Positions 5,979 to 10,468 of a stretch of 10,468 nt of DNA are shown here, one piece after another (position 1 is the stretch's first letter; each line of letters starts with the position of its first letter). Under the pieces are notes generated by a model, which did not search any database, had not been told where the DNA came from, and saw nothing but the letters and a program-made list of their open reading frames with translations. Made by a program: the position numbers and the translations under genes. Origin of the DNA: CAG-390 sp964522215 (lineage in GTDB: Bacteria; Bacillota; Clostridia; Oscillospirales; CAG-272); contig CAZFVR010000041.1 of the NCBI GenBank assembly GCA_964522215.1, positions 1 to 10,468 of the forward strand, in the 5' to 3' direction.

Positions 5979-7385
5979 TCAATACTCGCACTCTTCGATA
6001 GCTTCCTCAAATGCCTTTTTGATCTCGGCATCGACATCGGAGTCGGCGGAGATGGTCAGGCACTTGGAGAGCAGTGCGCCGACCTGGTCGCGGGCGGTAG
6101 AGGAGCCGTTGAACGCAGGGGAGGTGTAGTATGCGCTTTCCTGATCAAGGCAGACCTTGGCACTGAGCGCGGAGATGTACTTGCCGCCGTCGGCATTGGC
6201 TACAAAGGCCTTGTAGGTCTCGTTGTCGGCAACAGACTTGAGCACCGGCACGTATCCGGATGCCATGGAGAACTCTGCCTGGAATTCGACGGAGGTGGTG
6301 AGGTACTTAACGAACAGCCAAGAGGCTACGACCTCCTGCGGGTTGTCCTTTTTAAAGATGCAAACGCTTGGGCCCTGGGAGATGACCTTTTTGTTATCGG
6401 CGCTTACCTGGGGGATGGTGGCGATCCCCACATCAAAGGGGAAGTTGCCGTTGGCATCCGCATCCGGACGCTGGTGAGTTGCACCTGCGGAGGAACCGAT
6501 GGACATGTAGCTCTTTGTTCCCTCTGTTGCCTTAAAGAGGCCGGAGGTGTAGGAGCCGTAAAGTGTCTGGGTGGTGAGGTAGCCCTTTTGATACCATTCG
6601 CGGAACTGCTTTACAAATGCGCGGTTCTGCTCGTTATCAAAAAGGTAATGGTCGCCTGTTGCGCTGGTGTAGTCAGAATCATACTGCTCGCACATGGTGA
6701 TGAACCAGTTGGCCTCAGAGTCATAGCCCAGAGGGATGCATTCAGGCTCGATCGTTTTGATCTGGGCGCAGACCGCCTCAAGCTCTTTCCAAGTGGTGGG
6801 AACGGTCAGACCGTGCTGATCAAAGAAGGTCTTGTTGTAGTAAAGCACCTCGGTGGACTTGGAGAAAGGCATGGTGTACATAAGACCGTCACCAAACTGG
6901 CGGCCCTCCTCGTAGTATGCCTCGATGAAGTCGGACTTTTGAGCCTCGGTAAGACCGAGCTGCTCGGTGGTGCCGTCGGCGCGGGTAACTGTCAGCTCGC
7001 TGTCGATAAGGTTATCGAGAGTGGCAACAACGCCGGAAAGATTGTAAAGAGCCACGTGGTCGGGGTAGCAATAAGCAATGTTGGGCTGGCTCTTTGTGGT
7101 GATCTCGGTGGCGATCTGGCTTCTTACATCGTCATAGCCGCCGATCTTTTGGGAATCGATGTGGATGTTGGGGTAGAGCTTGTTGAACTCTGCGATGTAA
7201 AGGTCAAGGACGTCCGAAAGATTGGAGCCCATTGTGTGGTAGAATGTGATGGTAACATCGCTTCCATCATATCCACCCTCCGGAACCTCAAAGTTGGGGA
7301 GGGCCTTTTGCTGGCCACATGCCGGCATTGCTACGACCGCTGCAATCATAAGCACTGCCAAGATTAATGCCTGGATTCTTTTCAT
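5979..7385 (-). CDS. ABC importer substrate-binding lipoprotein (family 1, UgpB-like)
   Basis: 468 residues. The signal peptide has a lipobox ending MPAC (Cys23). Family 1 extracellular binding-protein features include a first beta strand TITFYHTMG (45-53), GGYDDVRSQIATEI (82-95), MPFSKSTEVLYYNK (172-185, a hallmark hinge segment of UgpB-like proteins), TTWKELEAV (197-205), SIGSSAG (295-301) and ASGYVPV (375-381). It captures the transported solute and delivers it to the two permeases encoded just upstream. UgpB relatives bind sn-glycerol 3-phosphate or its diesters, but the family covers many sugars and oligosaccharides, so the ligand is open. A strong ribosome binding site, AGGAGG (7402-7397), lies 11 nt before the ATG. 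The 103-nt gap upstream carries a hairpin (7422-7448) that may raise its expression relative to the permeases. Confidence 0.9.
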   Translation of the reverse strand: MKRIQALILAVLMIAAVVAMPACGQQKALPNFEVPEGGYDGSDVTITFYHTMGSNLSDVLDLYIAEFNKLYPNIHIDSQKIGGYDDVRSQIATEITTKSQPNIAYCYPDHVALYNLSGVVATLDNLIDSELTVTRADGTTEQLGLTEAQKSDFIEAYYEEGRQFGDGLMYTMPFSKSTEVLYYNKTFFDQHGLTVPTTWKELEAVCAQIKTIEPECIPLGYDSEANWFITMCEQYDSDYTSATGDHYLFDNEQNRAFVKQFREWYQKGYLTTQTLYGSYTSGLFKATEGTKSYMSIGSSAGATHQRPDADANGNFPFDVGIATIPQVSADNKKVISQGPSVCIFKKDNPQEVVASWLFVKYLTTSVEFQAEFSMASGYVPVLKSVADNETYKAFVANADGGKYISALSAKVCLDQESAYYTSPAFNGSSTARDQVGALLSKCLTISADSDVDAEIKKAFEEAIEECEY

Positions 7386-7421
7386 TTGATGATTTTCCTC
7401 CTGAAAATTATATATATATAG

Positions 7422-7448
7422 TATAACAGCTCAAAGAGAACTGCTATA
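7422..7448 (-). promoter_or_regulatory. Intercistronic hairpin before the binding-protein gene
   Basis: On the minus strand TATAGCAGTTC (7448-7438) pairs with GAGCTGTTATA (7432-7422) around a 5-base loop: 11 bp including two G-U pairs. Both wobbles are G-U only when this strand is transcribed; on the other strand they would be A-C mismatches. That fits an RNA hairpin rather than a DNA operator. An alternating TA run (7410-7420) and the AGGAGG site follow. The rest of the 7386-7488 gap holds nothing else I can support. Confidence 0.5.
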
Positions 7449-7488
7449 AACTATCCGGGTCGGGTAGCGCGGGGCTTAGTGCCCTGTA

Positions 7489-8382
7489 TTATCCCTTTAT
7501 TCCGCTGCGGCTGACTCCCTGCATGATATACTTGCGCAAAAACAGGAAGACCAAGAACAGCGGGAAGGAGACGAGCGCGACGGCGGCCATCTGCACGGGG
7601 TAGTTAACGTCTCCCGTAGTATCGGTAAACGCACTGCGCAGGCCGTTTGTTATCATCTGGTGCGCCTCATCATTTGCAACGAGTCGCGGCCACATATAGG
7701 AGTTCCACGCGCCCATCATCTTAAGAATGGTAATAGATATCAGCGTGGGGAGGGAGAGCGGTATCATTACCTTCCAAAGGTATTTGAGATCACTTGTGCC
7801 GTCCACCTTTGCGGCAAGATACAGCTCGTTTGGTATCTGCAAAAAGTTTTGCCGCAGCAGATAGATATAAAACACGCTCACCAAAAAGGGCACGATAAGG
7901 ACGGTAAACGTCTTTTTCCACCCAAAGCTGGTAACGGTTATGTAGTTTGTGATGGTAAACAGCTCGCCCGGGATCATCATGGTAGCCAGCAGAGCGGAAA
8001 ACATAAGATCCTTGCCCTTAAACTCAAGCCGCGCAAAGGCAAACGCCGAGAGCACGGTGATGATCAGTGAGAGGACGGTCGAGACTATACCGACATACGC
8101 GGTATTTAAAAACAGGCGGCCGAGGCTTGCCTCGGTAAACGCTTGGGCATAGTTTGAAAACAGCACACGGCGCGGCCAAAACGTAGGCACGGCCTCCTTA
8201 TATTCCGAGAGCGACTTGAGCGACGAGTTGATCATCCAATAAAACGGAAAGAGCACCGCTATCGCCACCGCGATGAGGAACAGGTATGTGCAGGTCTTAA
8301 CAAATATCTTGCCCGCCTTTTGCCCGGCGGAGATCCTTGCTATATTTCTTTCGTGCATTACGACAGAGCTTTTATCCGACAT
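7489..8382 (-). CDS. ABC importer permease, MalG/UgpE type (CUT1)
   Basis: 297 residues, integral membrane protein with about six hydrophobic spans (roughly 31-52, 90-112, 126-147, 158-178, 210-226 and 263-283). The EAA loop that docks on the ATPase is at about 187-211 (LYLAAKVDGTSD...IPLSLP, Gly195). The tail QGVSRSGIKG is typical of MalG-type permeases. A TTG at 8394 would add four residues, but GAGG at 8391-8388, placed over the stop codon of the preceding permease gene, lies 6 nt before the ATG at 8382, so that start is preferred. It forms the channel together with the permease encoded at 8391-9332. Confidence 0.92.
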   Translation of the reverse strand: MSDKSSVVMHERNIARISAGQKAGKIFVKTCTYLFLIAVAIAVLFPFYWMINSSLKSLSEYKEAVPTFWPRRVLFSNYAQAFTEASLGRLFLNTAYVGIVSTVLSLIITVLSAFAFARLEFKGKDLMFSALLATMMIPGELFTITNYITVTSFGWKKTFTVLIVPFLVSVFYIYLLRQNFLQIPNELYLAAKVDGTSDLKYLWKVMIPLSLPTLISITILKMMGAWNSYMWPRLVANDEAHQMITNGLRSAFTDTTGDVNYPVQMAAVALVSFPLFLVFLFLRKYIMQGVSRSGIKG

Positions 8383-8390
8383 ATCGCACC

Positions 8391-9332
8391 TCAATAATGA
8401 ACTTTCTTCTTGCTTACCGCGAGGTTTACAAGAGTTACGGCCAGGATTATCACAAACAGGATAAGAGCCGCCGCGCTGGCGCGCCCCTCCTTGCCCTCCT
8501 CAAGGGCCTTGTAGATAAAGCCGACCATGGTATTAAGTCTGCCCTCGGCATCGGGCGGACCCATATTCTCGCCGAATATACCAACGATGCTGGTATATTC
8601 CTTAAAGCCGCCGATAAAGCCGGTGATAACGACATAAGCTATCATCGGTGAGAGGAGCGGCACTGTGATCTTTGCAAATATACGGCCGCGGGAGGTACCG
8701 TCGATACGCGCGGCATCGTAATACTGGCGGTTGATGCTTTGCAGACCGCCCAGCAGCACGAGTATCTTAAAGGGCAGTGCGTTCCACACGATATAGACTA
8801 TCATTACCACCATATTGGCGGTCTTTGTGGAGCCTGCGTTGATCCAGTTGACGGGATCGCCGCCAAAGAACTGAATAACGTTATTAATAATACCCGCGGT
8901 AACGATTATCTCATTTTCCGTCCCAAAAAAGCTGCCAACGATGTTAAACATTGCGGCAAACACCATGCCGATGGCAATTGAGTTGGTAACATAGGGCAGA
9001 AAGAAGATGGTCTGCAATATCTTTTGGAATCTCTTTATCGAGTTAAGACCCACCGCAATGAGCAATGCCAGTATCGTTGAGATCGGCACTGTTGCCACGC
9101 AAAGGAGCATGGTATTGCCAAGGCAATTTAAAAATCTCTTATACTGCACGACCTTTACAAAATTGCCGATGCCGAATTTAAAGCTTACGCCGCCAACGGC
9201 CTCAAGGCCGCTGTAGCCCTCAAGAAAGGCCATGCGCACGGTATTTATTATCGGCCAAACGGTGAATATCAGCAAAAGGACGATGGCGGGTGAGAGATAC
9301 AGCCACGCCTTATATTGATTTTTTCTTTCCAT
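8391..9332 (-). CDS. ABC importer permease, MalF/UgpA type (CUT1)
   Basis: 313 residues with about six membrane spans (roughly 10-31, 71-96, 105-130, 172-196, 226-243 and 285-306). The EAA loop is at 205-229 (YYDAARIDGTSRG...VPLLSP) with the conserved Gly212. There is an external loop at about 137-170 between spans 3 and 4. It starts 2 nt after the ATPase stop codon, and its ribosome binding site is probably the G-rich end of the ATPase gene (GGGGG at about 9345-9340), a sign of translational coupling. It pairs with the MalG-type permease downstream. No substrate can be read from the sequence. Confidence 0.92.
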   Translation of the reverse strand: MERKNQYKAWLYLSPAIVLLLIFTVWPIINTVRMAFLEGYSGLEAVGGVSFKFGIGNFVKVVQYKRFLNCLGNTMLLCVATVPISTILALLIAVGLNSIKRFQKILQTIFFLPYVTNSIAIGMVFAAMFNIVGSFFGTENEIIVTAGIINNVIQFFGGDPVNWINAGSTKTANMVVMIVYIVWNALPFKILVLLGGLQSINRQYYDAARIDGTSRGRIFAKITVPLLSPMIAYVVITGFIGGFKEYTSIVGIFGENMGPPDAEGRLNTMVGFIYKALEEGKEGRASAAALILFVIILAVTLVNLAVSKKKVHY

Positions 9333-9334
9333 TT

Positions 9335-10435
9335 TCAGCCCCCAAAGCGAATTCTTTCTTCGGTTTCCTTATCGAAAATAAAGGTCTTATGGGGTTTTAG
9401 CGAGAAGCGCACCATGCCCGCATCCTCATCCACGCGGTTCTCGGCGGCGATTATCGAGCGCACCACCGGAGTTTGCGCGGAGGGATGGCGTGAGACCACG
9501 CTCACGTCGCGTCCCATAACGTCAACACCGGTCAGCTCACAGCTAAACGGGCCGTTGGGGTCAAGCACAAAGCCCTCGGGACGGATGGCGGCATATACCT
9601 CACCGGCCGGTGCACCGGGCACGACCATAACGTCCTCATCTCCTATGTACAAGTGCTCACCGATCACACATCCCTCAAACACGTTGATGGGGGGAGTACC
9701 GAGGAACTTGGCAACAAACAGGTTTGCGGGGTCGTCATACACATCCTGCGGCTTGCCGACCTGCTGCACCACGCCCTTTTTCATGACCACGATCATATCG
9801 GATATGCTCATGGCCTCCTCCTGGTCGTGCGTAACGAAAACGGTGGTTATCTTTGTCTCGCGCTGTATGCGGCGGATCTCCTCACGCGTTTGCAGGCGGA
9901 GTCTTGCATCAAGGTTTGAGAGCGGCTCGTCAAGCAGCAAAACGCGCGGCATCTTTACAAGCGCGCGGGCAATGGCAACTCTCTGCTGCTGGCCGCCGGA
10001 AAGCTCGCTGGGCTTACGCTCAAGCAGGTCGTCTATCTGCACAAGTCTTGCAGCCTCAAGTGTGCGATCAAGCATTTGATCCTTTGTAAGCTTATCCGCG
10101 CCCTTTAGGTTTTGCAGCGGGAAGAGAATATTCTGCTTTACCGTCAAGTGCGGGTAAAGCGCGTAGTTTTGGAAGACGAGTCCAACACCGCGATTTTCCG
10201 GGGAAAGCTCGGTAACGTCATCCTCTCCAAAGAATATCTGACCTGCAGTAGGCGCCTGCAGACCGGAGATCATGTAAAGCGTGGTGCTTTTGCCGCATCC
10301 GGACGGGCCGAGAAGTCCTATCAGCTTGCCGTCGGGTATCTCAATGTCAAAATTGTTGACGGCCACGACCTCCTCATTTGATTTTTTGTTTCTGCTCGGG
10401 AAAATCTTGGATACATTCCGTAAAACGATCTTCAT
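9335..10435 (-). CDS. ABC importer ATPase, UgpC/MsmX/MalK family
   Basis: 366 residues. The nucleotide-binding domain is complete: Walker A GPSGCGKST (43-51), Q-loop Gln89, signature LSGGQ (145-149), Walker B LLLDEP (166-171), D-loop SNLD (173-176) and H-loop His203. A C-terminal TOBE/OB regulatory domain (about 240-366) is of the kind that contacts CUT1 permeases and gives the family its usual length of about 360-370. It energises uptake by the two permeases that follow. The ribosome binding site AAAGGA (10448-10443) lies 7 nt before the ATG. It is the first gene of the visible unit; any promoter is outside the window. In Gram-positives such ATPases can serve several importers, but this one is encoded with its own permeases and binding protein. 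Confidence 0.95.
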   Translation of the reverse strand: MKIVLRNVSKIFPSRNKKSNEEVVAVNNFDIEIPDGKLIGLLGPSGCGKSTTLYMISGLQAPTAGQIFFGEDDVTELSPENRGVGLVFQNYALYPHLTVKQNILFPLQNLKGADKLTKDQMLDRTLEAARLVQIDDLLERKPSELSGGQQQRVAIARALVKMPRVLLLDEPLSNLDARLRLQTREEIRRIQRETKITTVFVTHDQEEAMSISDMIVVMKKGVVQQVGKPQDVYDDPANLFVAKFLGTPPINVFEGCVIGEHLYIGDEDVMVVPGAPAGEVYAAIRPEGFVLDPNGPFSCELTGVDVMGRDVSVVSRHPSAQTPVVRSIIAAENRVDEDAGMVRFSLKPHKTFIFDKETEERIRFGG

Positions 10436-10468
10436 ACCTTTTTCCTTTCTTTTGATCCTCGGGTGAGC

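Noticed and set aside
7407..7434. TTGAGC-16-TATAAT as a promoter for the binding-protein gene
   Set aside because: Transcription would start at about 7400, inside the AGGAGG site (7402-7397), which would destroy the ribosome binding site. The other candidate, TATACT at 7425-7420, has no usable -35 box.

Overview
The window looks like chromosomal DNA from a Gram-positive bacterium, most likely a gut-type member of the Bacillota (Clostridia). Three leaderless-membrane-style lipoprotein precursors with lipoboxes, AGGAGG-type ribosome binding sites, a carbohydrate-type (CUT1) ABC importer and sigma-A-like promoters support this. The exact lineage cannot be fixed from sequence reading alone. All seven recognisable genes lie on the minus strand, so the window is transcribed from right to left.

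Right part (10435 to 7489): an importer encoded in the order ATPase, permease, permease, with 2 and 8 nt between genes. Next (7385 to 5979) is its lipid-anchored substrate-binding protein, preceded by an intercistronic hairpin. Then come two more lipoproteins. The first (5911 to 4556) is a thermonuclease (SNase) with an intact catalytic set, fused to an OB-fold like that of Bacillus YhcR. The second (4467 to 1720) is a 915-residue protein with Ig-like and OB-like domains and three C-terminal repeats, two of them nearly identical. I see no convincing internal terminator between 10435 and 1720. A very strong GC-rich hairpin at 1675-1706 and a second one at 1598-1619 follow the last of these genes, so the six genes plausibly form one transcription unit.

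Left part: a ribokinase-family sugar kinase (557-1495) has its own good promoter (1545-1573). Its stop codon touches a roughly 200-nt non-coding block (355-560) made almost entirely of stem-loops, either a mobile palindromic repeat or a structured RNA. Further left are a probable terminator (144-189) and then a leftward promoter at the window edge, with a consensus -35 box and a series of helically phased A-tracts, driving a gene outside the window.

Working together: the simplest reading is a surface system in which a lipid-anchored nuclease cuts extracellular nucleic acid, a large OB/Ig/repeat lipoprotein binds polymer or surface, and the importer takes up a product, while the neighbouring kinase would phosphorylate ribose or a related sugar. 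The nuclease, importer and kinase family calls are firm. The shared nucleic-acid-scavenging role is inference from gene order, and no phosphatase or nucleosidase linking the steps is present in the window.
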